A stretch of DNA of 64,000 nucleotides, from NCBI RefSeq assembly GCF_014196805.1, contig NZ_JACIEI010000012.1, positions 32,198-96,197 of the forward strand. Direction: 5' to 3'. Shown one piece after another: positions 1-8,326 of the stretch. The notes under the pieces are model-generated. The model saw only the letters and a list, made by a program, of their open reading frames with translations, had not been told where the DNA came from and did not search any database. A program made the translations under genes and the position numbers. The DNA comes from Sulfitobacter undariae. GTDB lineage: Bacteria > Pseudomonadota > Alphaproteobacteria > Rhodobacterales > Rhodobacteraceae. Each line of letters begins with the position of its first letter. Positions within the stretch are counted from its first letter, which is position 1.

Positions 1-605
1 GCCGAAAGCGCGATGCCGAAACCTTGGTAAGTTGGGGTGTCATACCGCACGCGGAAACGGCGGCTGCCGTCAAATGCCGAGAATGCATCACCAATAGCGA
101 CGCCCGAATCTGTGCCGTCGGCCAGCAGCAAGCTCTGCGATCCTGCCAGATCCGAGATGCCAGAATAGGCTGCAACACCCGTGCCGGAGAAGTCTGTTTC
201 AGCAGAACCATCTGTTGCGGTTGAGCCTTGACCGAAGGAGAATGTACCGATGGTGGCTGTTTTGTAGACGATTTCCAGCTTGCGCAATTCGTTGCGACGG
301 TATTCGGCATCAAAGCTGTCGTCTGTGCCGTTAAGGCTGCTCGAGCCTGTCAGGCCAATCGCGGTTTCAAAGTTGAGGCGGAATTCACCGCCGTTTGCCA
401 GCCCTTGGGTAAAGCTGACGCCGACCCGTGAGTTGGAGTTGTCATTGTCGGTCAGAGTTGTGTTGCGGTCTTCGCCATTGTCGACGCTGATCACACCAAG
501 GTTCAGTTGTCCGTAAAAATCCCAAACAGGATCAATGTCTTGAGCCGCAGCAAAAGTCGGAGCGGCAAGAAGCGCAGGCAGCGCAAAGCGTGTAATATTT
601 TTCAT
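1..605 (-). CDS. Gram-negative porin, 3' end outside window
   Basis: This is an outer-membrane beta-barrel porin for passive diffusion of small solutes, read leftward and cut by the window edge, so only about the first 201 residues are present. The ATG at 605-603 is followed by a signal peptide (MKNITRFALPALLAAPTFAAA, cleaved before QD). The mature part has the alternating, Asn/Asp/Gly-rich strands of general bacterial porins: WDFYGQLNLGV, NSNSRVGVSFTQGL, GEFRLNFETAIGL and RRFRVRYDTPTYQGFGIALS. RNELRKLEI resembles the end of a barrel strand before the constriction loop. The family assignment is firm; substrate preference cannot be read. It is divergent from lepA across about 250 bases. Confidence 0.85.
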   Translation of the reverse strand, partial: MKNITRFALPALLAAPTFAAAQDIDPVWDFYGQLNLGVISVDNGEDRNTTLTDNDNSNSRVGVSFTQGLANGGEFRLNFETAIGLTGSSSLNGTDDSFDAEYRRNELRKLEIVYKTATIGTFSFGQGSTATDGSAETDFSGTGVAAYSGISDLAGSQSLLLADGTDSGVAIGDAFSAFDGSRRFRVRYDTPTYQGFGIALS

Positions 606-856
606 GAGTTTCTCTGGTGTAGGAGTTCGTTAACCGGATTTCTACCTCCGGTTATTCACGGACTACGCTTTATGAGGCAGAGTTAAACCCTAGGGTTGTA
701 CACAAAATTGTGAGGCGGGGGCGTTACAGGGCCTATGTTGCTGCAAGCCCGTATAAGTGGTGAAAAATGTCGCTGATCAGTAAAGGCTGATTTGAAAGCG
801 CGCGGGCTGCATCATCCACCTTGACCGCCCCTTAAATCCACACCATATCCTCATAT
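606..856. promoter_or_regulatory. Divergent intergenic region, porin / lepA
   Basis: These 251 bases hold no gene that I can support. They must contain the leftward porin promoter and the rightward lepA promoter. A short inverted repeat with arms CACAA and TTGTG separated by AA lies at 701-712 and could be an operator for the porin, but I recognise no regulator consensus. No clear Shine-Dalgarno precedes lepA. Confidence 0.4.
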
Positions 857-2656
857 ATGACACCACTTTCACACATCCGCAATTTCTCCATCGTCGCTCA
901 CATTGACCATGGCAAATCCACCCTCGCTGATCGTCTCATCCAAGAGACGAAGACGGTCGCTGTGCGCGATATGAAAGCGCAGATGCTGGACAGCATGGAC
1001 ATCGAGCGCGAGCGCGGAATTACGATCAAAGCACAGACAGTGCGGATCAACTATCAGGCGCTCAATGGTGAGGAATATGTCCTCAACTTGATCGACACCC
1101 CCGGTCACGTCGATTTTGCCTATGAAGTCTCCCGCTCGATGCGTGCGGTTGAGGGGTCATTGTTGGTGGTGGACAGCACGCAGGGCGTTGAGGCGCAGAC
1201 GCTTGCCAACGTTTACCATGCTCTGGATGCAGATCATGAGATCGTGCCCGTCCTGAACAAGATTGACCTGCCTGCGACAGACTGTGACCGTGTTGCGGAA
1301 CAGATCGAAGACGTGATCGGCATTGACGCCTCTCAGGCGATCCGCGTGTCTGCCAAGACGGGCGAAGGCATTGTTGAGACACTGGAAGCCGTGGTGCATA
1401 GGCTACCAGCGCCGACAGGCACATTGGATGCGCCGCTAAAAGCAATGCTGGTTGATTCATGGTACGACAGCTATCTGGGCGTGATCGTTCTGGTGCGGAT
1501 CATGGATGGCCAGTTGAAAAAGGGCGACCGCATCACGATGATGCAAAACGGCTCTATTCACCACGTAGACCGCATCGGTGTTTTCCGCCCCGCGATGACA
1601 GAGATAGACGTGCTGGGACCCGGCGAAATCGGGTTCCTCACCGCGTCGATCAAGCAGGTGCGTGATACCCGTGTGGGGGATACGATCACCCATGATAAAA
1701 AAGGCTGTGAAACTGCGCTGCCGGGCTTTAAGCCATCGCAGCCTGTGGTTTTCTGTGGCCTGTTCCCCGTTGATGCAGCGCTGTTCGAAGACCTGCGCGA
1801 TAGCATCGAAAAACTGGCGTTGAACGACGCGAGCTTTAGCTATGAGATGGAAACATCCGCTGCACTTGGCTTTGGTTTCCGCTGTGGCTTTCTTGGTCTG
1901 CTGCACCTCGAAGTGATCCGTGACCGGATCGAGCGTGAATACGATATTGATCTGATCACTACAGCGCCGAGCGTTATCTATAATATCCACATGAAAGACG
2001 GGACGATGCAGCAATTGCACAACCCCGCTGACATGCCTGATCTGACCTTTGTCGAGCATCTTGAGGAGCCACGGATCAAGGCGACAATCCTTGTGCCTGA
2101 TGAATACCTCGGTGACGTACTTAAGCTTTGCCAAGACCGTCGCGGTATCCAGATGGATCTGACCTATGCCGGTTCGCGTGCGATGGTTGTCTATGACCTG
2201 CCGTTGAACGAGGTTGTGTTTGATTTTTACGACCGTCTGAAATCAGTGACCAAAGGCTATGCATCGTTTGACTATCAGATGATCGGCTACCGAGAAGACG
2301 CGCTGGTCAAGATGTCCATCCTTGTCAACGATGAACCCGTCGATGCCTTGTCCACCATGGTTCACCGCGACCGCGCCGAAATGCGGGGCCGCGCCATGGT
2401 TGAAAAGCTCAAAGACCTGATCCCGCGCCACATGTTCAAAATCCCGATCCAAGCGGCAATTGGCGGCAAGGTAATTGCACGCGAAACTTTGAGCGCCATG
2501 CGCAAAGACGTGACGGCCAAATGTTATGGTGGTGACGCCTCGCGTAAGCGCAAGCTGCTGGACAAGCAGAAAGCGGGTAAGAAGAAGATGCGCCAATTCG
2601 GGTCAGTGAACATCCCGCAAGAAGCGTTTATCTCTGCGCTGAAGATGGACGGGTGA
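857..2656 (+). CDS. lepA: Elongation factor 4 (LepA), ribosomal back-translocase GTPase
   Basis: LepA is a translational GTPase that binds stalled ribosomes and affects translocation and 30S biogenesis. The 599 residues match the family length. The G1 motif AHIDHGKST is at about residues 14-22, the G2 region [10 protein letters not shown] at about 51-60, G3 as DTPGHVDF at about 80-87 and G4 as NKID at about 134-137. The LepA-specific C-terminal domain ends with [21 protein letters not shown]. The ATG at 857 gives the canonical N-terminus [19 protein letters not shown]. It is transcribed alone, with the porin divergent upstream and a REP-like palindrome directly after the stop codon. Confidence 0.98.
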   Translation: MTPLSHIRNFSIVAHIDHGKSTLADRLIQETKTVAVRDMKAQMLDSMDIERERGITIKAQTVRINYQALNGEEYVLNLIDTPGHVDFAYEVSRSMRAVEGSLLVVDSTQGVEAQTLANVYHALDADHEIVPVLNKIDLPATDCDRVAEQIEDVIGIDASQAIRVSAKTGEGIVETLEAVVHRLPAPTGTLDAPLKAMLVDSWYDSYLGVIVLVRIMDGQLKKGDRITMMQNGSIHHVDRIGVFRPAMTEIDVLGPGEIGFLTASIKQVRDTRVGDTITHDKKGCETALPGFKPSQPVVFCGLFPVDAALFEDLRDSIEKLALNDASFSYEMETSAALGFGFRCGFLGLLHLEVIRDRIEREYDIDLITTAPSVIYNIHMKDGTMQQLHNPADMPDLTFVEHLEEPRIKATILVPDEYLGDVLKLCQDRRGIQMDLTYAGSRAMVVYDLPLNEVVFDFYDRLKSVTKGYASFDYQMIGYREDALVKMSILVNDEPVDALSTMVHRDRAEMRGRAMVEKLKDLIPRHMFKIPIQAAIGGKVIARETLSAMRKDVTAKCYGGDASRKRKLLDKQKAGKKKMRQFGSVNIPQEAFISALKMDG

Positions 2657-2675
2657 CCCTTTAATCGGCTGTGGG

Positions 2676-2690
2676 GTGGGTGAAACCCAC
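2676..2690. repeat. REP-like palindrome GTGGGT-GAA-ACCCAC
   Basis: This is a perfect 6-bp stem with a three-base loop, 20 bases after the lepA stop. Such short GC-rich palindromes are the typical companions and cleavage targets of RAYT (REP-associated tyrosine) transposases, and a RAYT C-terminal relic lies at 3387-3560. A degraded look-alike (gtgcgggttttacccccc) is near 3557-3580. It may also serve as the lepA terminator, although no T-run follows. Confidence 0.6.
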
Positions 2691-2857
2691 GCGTAAGAAA
2701 CATCCGGTGCTGGCGTAAAGCGAAAACGGAACACGTTGAGTGGCAAAAAGACAAACCGACCATAGAGCAATACCGTGAACGGTTAGAGCGGGAGTTTTAT
2801 CGACTGATAAGTGATCTATCATTTTGTTATGAGCTGCTGGGCCGTAAAGAACTTCTG

Positions 2858-3394
2858 ATGCCAGACGTCGATGTTAGTCGTGCAGAAGTTCAATCAATTT
2901 ATATCGTTTTTAAATCCTGCGAAGAGTGTGCGATTTCTGCGACTGCAAGGCTCTGGGACATGAATTCTGATGTAGTTTCACTTCCAAATGTTGAGAAGTT
3001 GATAGCGGAACTCTGGAAAGTTAATCCCGATTTACAAACAGGGTTTCTGGAAGAGTGGCAGGCGAGAAATAAATCAGCATCAAACTCAGCGACCCAACCT
3101 AAACTGCTTATTCTGCGGGATGAAGAATTTGGGCACAATTTAATCGACTCCGGCAAGCGGAGAAAATCGGATGAGTTGGTAAACTTGGGTCCAGTCGGTA
3201 AACGTAGATTCGGTGTTAAAAATGGTGATGTATTGGCCTTCTGTAAGGAAACCGCGCTTTTGCTCTTTCAGACGATCGCCCCATTTTCGGAGCACCCAGC
3301 ACTAGTTGGAAACTACGAAACTCGTTTTGAACTAAAATTTAATGCGTATCGAAAACTTCACTCTGGTTTGCTTGATTTGTTGTACCGCGCGTAA
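2858..3394 (+). CDS. HEPN/AbiU2-like protein, probably 5'-truncated
   Basis: I do not recognise a named gene. The 178-residue product is largely helical. LRDEEFGHN at about residues 87-95 fits the R-x(4-6)-H motif of HEPN ribonucleases, followed by a further helix (LAFCKETALLLFQTIAPF) as in AbiU2-type HEPN proteins, so a HEPN relation is inferred. The same frame stays open without an ATG back to a stop at 2681-2683 and encodes protein-like sequence, including EREFYRLISDLSFCYELL just before the first ATG. The natural N-terminus is therefore probably upstream and the start lost, or a rare start such as CTG at 2804 is used. It is AT-richer than its neighbours and lies in a REP/RAYT patch, which suggests transfer. 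It could equally be an unrelated helical protein. Confidence 0.5.
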   Translation: MPDVDVSRAEVQSIYIVFKSCEECAISATARLWDMNSDVVSLPNVEKLIAELWKVNPDLQTGFLEEWQARNKSASNSATQPKLLILRDEEFGHNLIDSGKRRKSDELVNLGPVGKRRFGVKNGDVLAFCKETALLLFQTIAPFSEHPALVGNYETRFELKFNAYRKLHSGLLDLLYRA

Positions 3395-3560
3395 GCCGGC
3401 CTGCTTTCATCGCGCGATGAACTGTTGAATACGGCCAATCTTCCGCGTCATCGACCAATCCATGTTTCACTGGATTCCAAGGGCAATAATCCACATACAT
3501 GGGACGATATCTGCTCATCCACAAATTGTGGCGCGGCTTGGTTAACAAATAGTTGCGTGC
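3387..3560 (-). pseudogene. RAYT (IS200-like, REP-associated) transposase C-terminal remnant
   Basis: Read leftward, this stretch encodes RNYLLTKPRHNLWMSRYRPMYVDYCPWNPVKHGLVDDA and then DWPYSTVHRAMKAGRLTRG when joined. The pattern YVDY-x-x-WNPVKHGLV followed by DWPYS-x-x-HR is the characteristic C-terminus of REP-associated tyrosine transposases. The catalytic HUH half is absent, because upstream codons (above 3560) no longer resemble the family. It overlaps the last bases of the HEPN-like gene on the opposite strand. REP-like palindromes flank the patch. The family call is from motif recognition; the gene is certainly non-functional. Confidence 0.72.
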
Positions 3561-3587
3561 GGGTTTTACCCCCCCTACACCAACCCT

Positions 3588-4085
3588 ATGATATGTCCCC
3601 TCTGCACAACAGATGCCCCGCTTATAACAACCGCTGTTTCTGGCGGTCCTGCTGACGCTTCCATCGAAATCTGCGCGGCCTGCGCGGATGCTGGTACGCC
3701 GCCGGATCATTTCCGTCCTATCGCTTCAACAATGTGGACCGAAGACCCTGCCTTGCAGGTCTATGCGGCGCGCACGCTTAAACGTCTCGATACCGACTGG
3801 TCCCGTGATTTGCTGGAGCAGCTTTACCTTGACGAGGAAACCCAAGCTTGGGCCGATAACGTTGCAGCGCAGACCAACCACAAAGACAGCAATGGCGTGG
3901 CATTAGCTAATGGCGACACGGTTGTGTTGATCAAAGACCTCAACGTCAAAGGCGGGGGATTTACTGCCAAACGTGGCACGGCTGTACACCGGATATCCCT
4001 TGTTGCGGATAATGATGCGCATATCGAGGGCCGTGTTGAGGGCCAGCGCATTGTGATCCTGACCGAGTTTGTGAAAAAACGCTGA
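3588..4085 (+). CDS. phnA: PhnA/YjdM-family zinc-ribbon protein
   Basis: This 165-residue protein belongs to the PhnA (YjdM) family, historically linked to alkylphosphonate uptake but without a settled biochemical role. The N-terminus has a zinc-ribbon pattern, CPLC at residues 3-6 and CAAC at about 29-32. The C-terminal PhnA domain is clear: DSNGVALANGDTVVLIKDL followed by VKGGGFTAKRGT and IEGRVEGQRIVILTEFVKK. The ATG at 3588 begins MICPLC, typical for the family, but no strong Shine-Dalgarno is visible. No phosphonate genes lie next to it. Its 5' side is a degraded REP/RAYT patch, so the native promoter may have been altered. A hairpin follows the stop. Confidence 0.88.
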   Translation: MICPLCTTDAPLITTAVSGGPADASIEICAACADAGTPPDHFRPIASTMWTEDPALQVYAARTLKRLDTDWSRDLLEQLYLDEETQAWADNVAAQTNHKDSNGVALANGDTVVLIKDLNVKGGGFTAKRGTAVHRISLVADNDAHIEGRVEGQRIVILTEFVKKR

Positions 4086-4098
4086 TATTACGATTTGC

Positions 4099-4123
4099 CC
4101 AAGGAGGGCGGCGCTCTCCTTGG
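4099..4123 (+). terminator. Hairpin downstream of phnA
   Basis: An 8-bp perfect stem, CCAAGGAG (4099-4106) with CTCCTTGG (4116-4123) around a 9-base loop, starts 13 bases after the phnA stop. No T-tract follows, so it is a probable but not canonical intrinsic terminator. Confidence 0.5.
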
Positions 4124-4259
4124 CAATAAAGCGCCTTACTGACGTGCAGATTTTCAAATCCCTGTGACGCAAGCTTGTGATTGCTGCCAAAAAAACTTGA
4201 TACTTCCTTCCTTTGCCTTAGCTATTTGCAAGTAAAATTGTCATGCCAAGGAGATTTAC

Positions 4260-5045
4260 ATGTCAGAATTCGCCACGCCCTCGCGCCGTCGCTTTATGCT
4301 CACCACTGCCGCCGCCGTTGGTGCGGTTACAATCCTGCCGTTTGCCGCCCGCGCTGATGATCATGTTGGCGATGTTTTCGAGACGCCATCAGGACCAATC
4401 ACGATCACACCCGTTGCACATGCTTCGTTTGTAGCGCTGACCCCTGTAGGGGTGATTTATGTCGATCCAGTGGATGGCGCTGATAAATATGGCGCGTTTC
4501 CTGCGCCGGATTTGGTTTTGATCACGCATGAGCACGGCGATCACTATAATCAGGAAACGCTGGATGGTATTGTGGTTGAAGGTACGCAAATCATCGCCAA
4601 CCCTGCCGTCTTTGCCATGTTGCCCGAGGCAATGCAGGCCAATGCCAGCGCTGTAGAGAATGGTGGCGCTGCCTTGTTTAATGATCTCAGCATCGATGCG
4701 ATCCCTGCCTATAACACGACAAAAGACCGCCTGAAGTTCCACCCACAGGGGCGTGACAATGGCTATGTTCTTAACTTCGAGGGTTTCCGGATGTATATTT
4801 CGGGTGACACCGAAGACACGCCGGAAATGCGCGCCTTGGTGAATATTGATCTGGCATTTGTTTGCATGAACCTGCCGTTCACAATGGATGCAAATGCGGC
4901 GGCTTCCGCTGTTGCGGACTTCAAGCCGACGTATGTGTACCCCTATCACTACCGCGGCCGCGATAATGGTACGCAAGACCCAGCAGAGTTCGCCAAAATG
5001 GTTGGCACTGGGATTCAGGTGAAAATGGGCGGCTGGTATAGCTGA
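4260..5045 (+). CDS. Tat-exported metallo-beta-lactamase-fold hydrolase, UlaG-like
   Basis: This 261-residue MBL-fold hydrolase is predicted to be periplasmic. The N-terminus has a twin-arginine signal (SRRRFMLTTAAAVGAVTILP, cleavage after ARA at about residue 30). The metal-binding signature THEHGDHYN lies at about residues 88-96, and a further metal-ligand region, YISGDTEDTPEM, near residue 180. The sequence resembles the UlaG/YycJ-like branch (COG2220), with TPVAHASFVAL before the HxHxDH motif. The start is well supported by AAGGAG six bases before ATG 4260. It is monocistronic and followed by a strong hairpin. The substrate is unknown; L-ascorbate-6-phosphate lactonase is only the name of the best-known relative and is unlikely for an exported enzyme. 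Confidence 0.82.
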   Translation: MSEFATPSRRRFMLTTAAAVGAVTILPFAARADDHVGDVFETPSGPITITPVAHASFVALTPVGVIYVDPVDGADKYGAFPAPDLVLITHEHGDHYNQETLDGIVVEGTQIIANPAVFAMLPEAMQANASAVENGGAALFNDLSIDAIPAYNTTKDRLKFHPQGRDNGYVLNFEGFRMYISGDTEDTPEMRALVNIDLAFVCMNLPFTMDANAAASAVADFKPTYVYPYHYRGRDNGTQDPAEFAKMVGTGIQVKMGGWYS

Positions 5046-5397
5046 CCTCCGCTAGACTAACAGATTTGTCGGGTGGGTGATCTGCCTGCCCGGCAAATGT
5101 AAGAGGCTCTGCCTCTGCTGGGCCCCTGCGCTTTTCCAAACATTGTGAGACGATCCTTGGTAAGAGGAACAGCGCGGCGAGTAGGGCCGGCGGTAACTTC
5201 TGCTTGCGCGTGTCCGCGACTCAATTTAGGTATCTTGTGACGAAAGTGAAACGCGATTTCGCTTGGTGGAACAAATGTCCTTGGGAGGGGTGTCATGTGT
5301 TTTCGAAATATCTCTGACCGTAAGAAGTTATGCGCCGCATGAATGTTGCAGGGGCAGATTGGGCCACAAATAGCCTTGCGGCTGTGGCTGTCTTTTG
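5046..5397. other. Intergenic region, MBL hydrolase / IclR
   Basis: No gene is supported in these 352 bases. The left end holds the hairpin listed at 5064-5098 and a small GAGGC/GCCTC inverted repeat near 5103-5115. The rest should carry the promoter of the IclR-led operon. A leftward frame spans the area but its sequence has no family features, so I treat it as chance. Confidence 0.4.
5064..5098 (+). terminator. Hairpin terminator after MBL hydrolase gene
   Basis: A 10-bp stem, ATTTGTCGGG (5064-5073) with CCCGGCAAAT (5089-5098) including one G-T wobble, lies 18 bases after the stop at 5045. There is no T-run, so it may act as a mRNA 3' stabiliser as well. Confidence 0.55.
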
Positions 5398-6171
5398 ATG
5401 GATGCCAGCGCGGATCGTAAGTTTGCCAATACTTTGGCGCGGGGATTGGGCGTTTTGCGTGCCTTTCATGCCAGCGACAATGGGCTAACACATGCCCAGA
5501 TCGCCGAACGGACAGGGCTACCCAAGCCGACAATTTCGCGTTTGACCTATACTTTGTGTGAGCTTGGGTATCTCTCTCATGGCGGTCGCAATGATCGTTT
5601 CCGTTTAGGGCCTGCGGCGATTGTTCTGGGGTCTGTTGCGCAAGTTGCCGTCGGTTTTGTTGATCGTGTCAGTGATGACATGCAGCGGTTGGCCGATGAG
5701 ACTGGCACATTGGCGCTAATCTCGGTGCGTGATGGTGACAGAATGATGTTGGTGCGCACGTGGCGTCCTGTTTCGGCCTCCACTATTTGGCTGGAGCCGG
5801 GGCACCGTATTCCGCTTCACGGGTCTTCCTCAGGGATGGCGTTTCTAGCCGCGCTGGATAGCGAGCGCTTTGATGCGCTGGAGCCAAGTGACGACATGGC
5901 CGAATTCCGACAAGAGGGTTACGATCAATTGGTTGCGCACGGTTTCGCGATTGCGCCTGAGGCGACGCGTTATTCGGGTACAGTGAACGCCGTGAGCGTT
6001 CCGTATTTTTCAGATGAATTCGGTGAATGCGTGGCCTTTACCTGTGGCGCCACACCCGCCGATTTACCCCGAGCACGTATGCAAAACGAAGTTGGCCCAG
6101 CTTTACACAGACTTGTACAAGCACTCGAACACCGCACCGGACGCATGCCCGCGTTGAGCCGTCGTGGATAA
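5398..6171 (+). CDS. IclR-family transcriptional regulator of the adjacent acyl-CoA operon
   Basis: This is a 257-residue IclR-family regulator. The N-terminal winged helix-turn-helix covers about residues 12-75 (LTHAQIAERTGLPKPTISRL is the recognition region). The C-terminal IclR effector domain covers about 90-250 (GHRIPLHGSSSGMAFLAAL, YSGTVNAVSVPYF). ATG 5398 follows a TTG in frame; I prefer the ATG. IclR proteins often control neighbouring catabolic genes in response to an intermediate. The fadJ-like gene starts 17 bases downstream in the same direction, so autoregulation plus control of the beta-oxidation operon is the natural inference. The effector cannot be told from sequence. Confidence 0.9.
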   Translation: MDASADRKFANTLARGLGVLRAFHASDNGLTHAQIAERTGLPKPTISRLTYTLCELGYLSHGGRNDRFRLGPAAIVLGSVAQVAVGFVDRVSDDMQRLADETGTLALISVRDGDRMMLVRTWRPVSASTIWLEPGHRIPLHGSSSGMAFLAALDSERFDALEPSDDMAEFRQEGYDQLVAHGFAIAPEATRYSGTVNAVSVPYFSDEFGECVAFTCGATPADLPRARMQNEVGPALHRLVQALEHRTGRMPALSRRG

Positions 6172-6188
6172 TTTTAAGGAGAGACCTG

Positions 6189-8285
6189 ATGTCTAACCCC
6201 GTATCATATAATGCCCACGGTCCAGTTGCCGTTTTGCGCATTCAAAACCCGCCAGTGAATGCGCTGTCACAGGCTGTGCGCCAAGGGCTGAGTGAAGCGA
6301 TGGACCGTGCCGAGGCGGATGCGGACATCAAGGCTGTTGTGATCGTGGGCGATGGGAGGGCTTTCATCGCAGGGGCTGACATTACGGAATTCGGTAAACC
6401 CCCGATGGAGCCGAACCTGCCCGACCTATGCAGCCGCATTGAAGCATCGCCGCTGTTGGTTATCGCCTCTATGCACGGTGTGTCATTGGGAGGCGGGCTA
6501 GAGGTCGCGCTGAGCGCACATTACCGCATCGCGCAACCCGATGCGCGTGTTGGCCTGCCCGAAGTACATCTTGGCTTGTTGCCGGGGGCGGGCGGTACGC
6601 AGCGCCTGCCGCGTCTGACAGGGGCGGCAAAAGGGATTGAGATTATGACCTCGGGCGGGCAGGTAAAAGCCGCTGCCGCCCTTGAGATGGGGATCATTGA
6701 TAAAATCGAAACAGGTGACCCTCAGGAGGTCGGGTTGGCTTATGCCACGGAATTGGTGAATTCAGCCGCGCCGCGCCGCGCCGTTTCTGAATTGGCAGGC
6801 CCTGAGGCGATGGATTGGGATGCGGCCTATTCAGGTGCGGTCAGCAAGGCGCGTGGACAAAACAGCCCCGGCGCCATTGTACGCGCAGTTCAGGCGGCCT
6901 CCGAACTTCCTTTTGCGCAGGGATTGGCGCGCGAGCGAGCGCTGTTCACCGAGCTGCTGCAAGGCGACCAAAGCAAAGGCATGATCCACGCCTTCTTTAA
7001 TGAGCGCGCTGTGAGTAACCTGCCTGAGCTGAAAGGTGTCACGCCACGCGCATTGAATGCCATTGGTGTGATTGGCGGCGGGACAATGGGCGCTGGTATT
7101 GCGACTGCTGCCCTGTTGGCCAAAATGCAGGTAGTGCTGATCGAAACAGGCGAAGCCCAAGCCAGCGCAGCGCGGGGCCGCATTGAAGGCAACCTGCAAG
7201 GCGCATTAAAGCGCGGCAAAATCAGTCAGGAGCAATATGACGCCCTGACCCAAGATGCGTTGGTTGTTGCCATAGATTACGCCAGCCTAAGTGATGTTGA
7301 TCTGGTGATTGAAGCCGTGTTCGAGAACATGGATGTGAAGAAAGAAGTCTTTGGCAAGCTGGATGCAGTTTGCAAACAGGGGGCGATTTTGGCGTCCAAC
7401 ACTTCCTATCTGGATGTGGACGAGATCGCCGCCGCCACGTCGCGCCGCTCAGATGTGATCGGCTTGCACTTTTTCTCGCCTGCGCATGTGATGAAGCTGC
7501 TCGAAATTGTTGTGGCAGATAAAACCGCGCTGGATGTTGTCGCGACGAGTTTTGCCTTGGGTAAGGCGTTTGGCAAAATATCGGTTCGTGCGGGCGTTTG
7601 TGACGGGTTCATTGGCAACCGTATTCTGGCTGTTTACCGCACGGCGGCGGATCACATGGTGCTGGATGGCGCGTCGCCCTACCAGATTGACCGCGCATTG
7701 ACGGACTTTGGTTTTGCCATGGGCCCATTTGCCGTGGCTGACCTTGCAGGTCTTGATATCGGTTGGATGACTCGCAAACGCAAAGCGCCTGATCGCCATG
7801 CTGACGAACGTGTGCCCACCTATATCGATAAACTTTGCGAAGAAGGGCATTTTGGGCAGAAAACCGGCGAGGGTTACTACCTTTATGAAAAGGGCCAACG
7901 CGCCTCTGTACCGAACCCGAAAATTCCTGCGCTGATCGCCGCCGAACAGGCTGATTTGAGAATTACGCCACGTGATTTCAGCGATGAAGAGATTGTCAGG
8001 CGCTACATGTGTGCGATGGTGAATGAAGCTGCGAAAGTGGTGGAAGAGGGCATCGCCCGCCGCCCCGCTGACGTGGATATGGTGCTGCTGTTTGGCTATG
8101 GCTTCCCGCGCTATCGTGGCGGGCCTTTGAAATGGGCTGACTTGCAGGGCTTGGATACGGTGCTGGCTGATATTGAGCGATATGCGCAGGAGGACGCATG
8201 GTTCTGGAAACCTGCTACATTGCTCAAAACACTGGTGGCTGATGGCCGTAATTTTGATGATTTGAACCGTGCCGCAGGTAAATAA
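6189..8285 (+). CDS. Bifunctional enoyl-CoA hydratase / 3-hydroxyacyl-CoA dehydrogenase (FadJ/PimF-like)
   Basis: This 698-residue fusion performs steps two and three of beta-oxidation: hydration of 2-enoyl-CoA and NAD-dependent oxidation of 3-hydroxyacyl-CoA. The hydratase half (about 1-185) shows FIAGADITEFG, GVSLGGGLEVAL and the catalytic Glu region GLPEVHLGLLPGAGGTQRLP. The dehydrogenase half shows the Rossmann motif IGVIGGGTMGAGIA at about 291-304, SNTSYLDVDEIA, and the catalytic His in GLHFFSPAHVMKLLEIV. The C-terminal 3HCDH domains follow. ATG 6189 is chosen because AAGGAGA precedes it by 7 bases. Gene order with two acyl-CoA dehydrogenases and a ligase resembles the pimelate (pim) operon of Rhodopseudomonas, without its thiolase. 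Confidence 0.95.
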   Translation: MSNPVSYNAHGPVAVLRIQNPPVNALSQAVRQGLSEAMDRAEADADIKAVVIVGDGRAFIAGADITEFGKPPMEPNLPDLCSRIEASPLLVIASMHGVSLGGGLEVALSAHYRIAQPDARVGLPEVHLGLLPGAGGTQRLPRLTGAAKGIEIMTSGGQVKAAAALEMGIIDKIETGDPQEVGLAYATELVNSAAPRRAVSELAGPEAMDWDAAYSGAVSKARGQNSPGAIVRAVQAASELPFAQGLARERALFTELLQGDQSKGMIHAFFNERAVSNLPELKGVTPRALNAIGVIGGGTMGAGIATAALLAKMQVVLIETGEAQASAARGRIEGNLQGALKRGKISQEQYDALTQDALVVAIDYASLSDVDLVIEAVFENMDVKKEVFGKLDAVCKQGAILASNTSYLDVDEIAAATSRRSDVIGLHFFSPAHVMKLLEIVVADKTALDVVATSFALGKAFGKISVRAGVCDGFIGNRILAVYRTAADHMVLDGASPYQIDRALTDFGFAMGPFAVADLAGLDIGWMTRKRKAPDRHADERVPTYIDKLCEEGHFGQKTGEGYYLYEKGQRASVPNPKIPALIAAEQADLRITPRDFSDEEIVRRYMCAMVNEAAKVVEEGIARRPADVDMVLLFGYGFPRYRGGPLKWADLQGLDTVLADIERYAQEDAWFWKPATLLKTLVADGRNFDDLNRAAGK

Positions 8286-8326
8286 CGCTGCTGCGCAACC
8301 GACCGAATATTGAGGAGGAACACAAT

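Noticed and set aside
5057..5533. Leftward 158-residue frame over the IclR promoter
   Set aside because: It overlaps the start of a clear IclR gene and has no domain or start signal.
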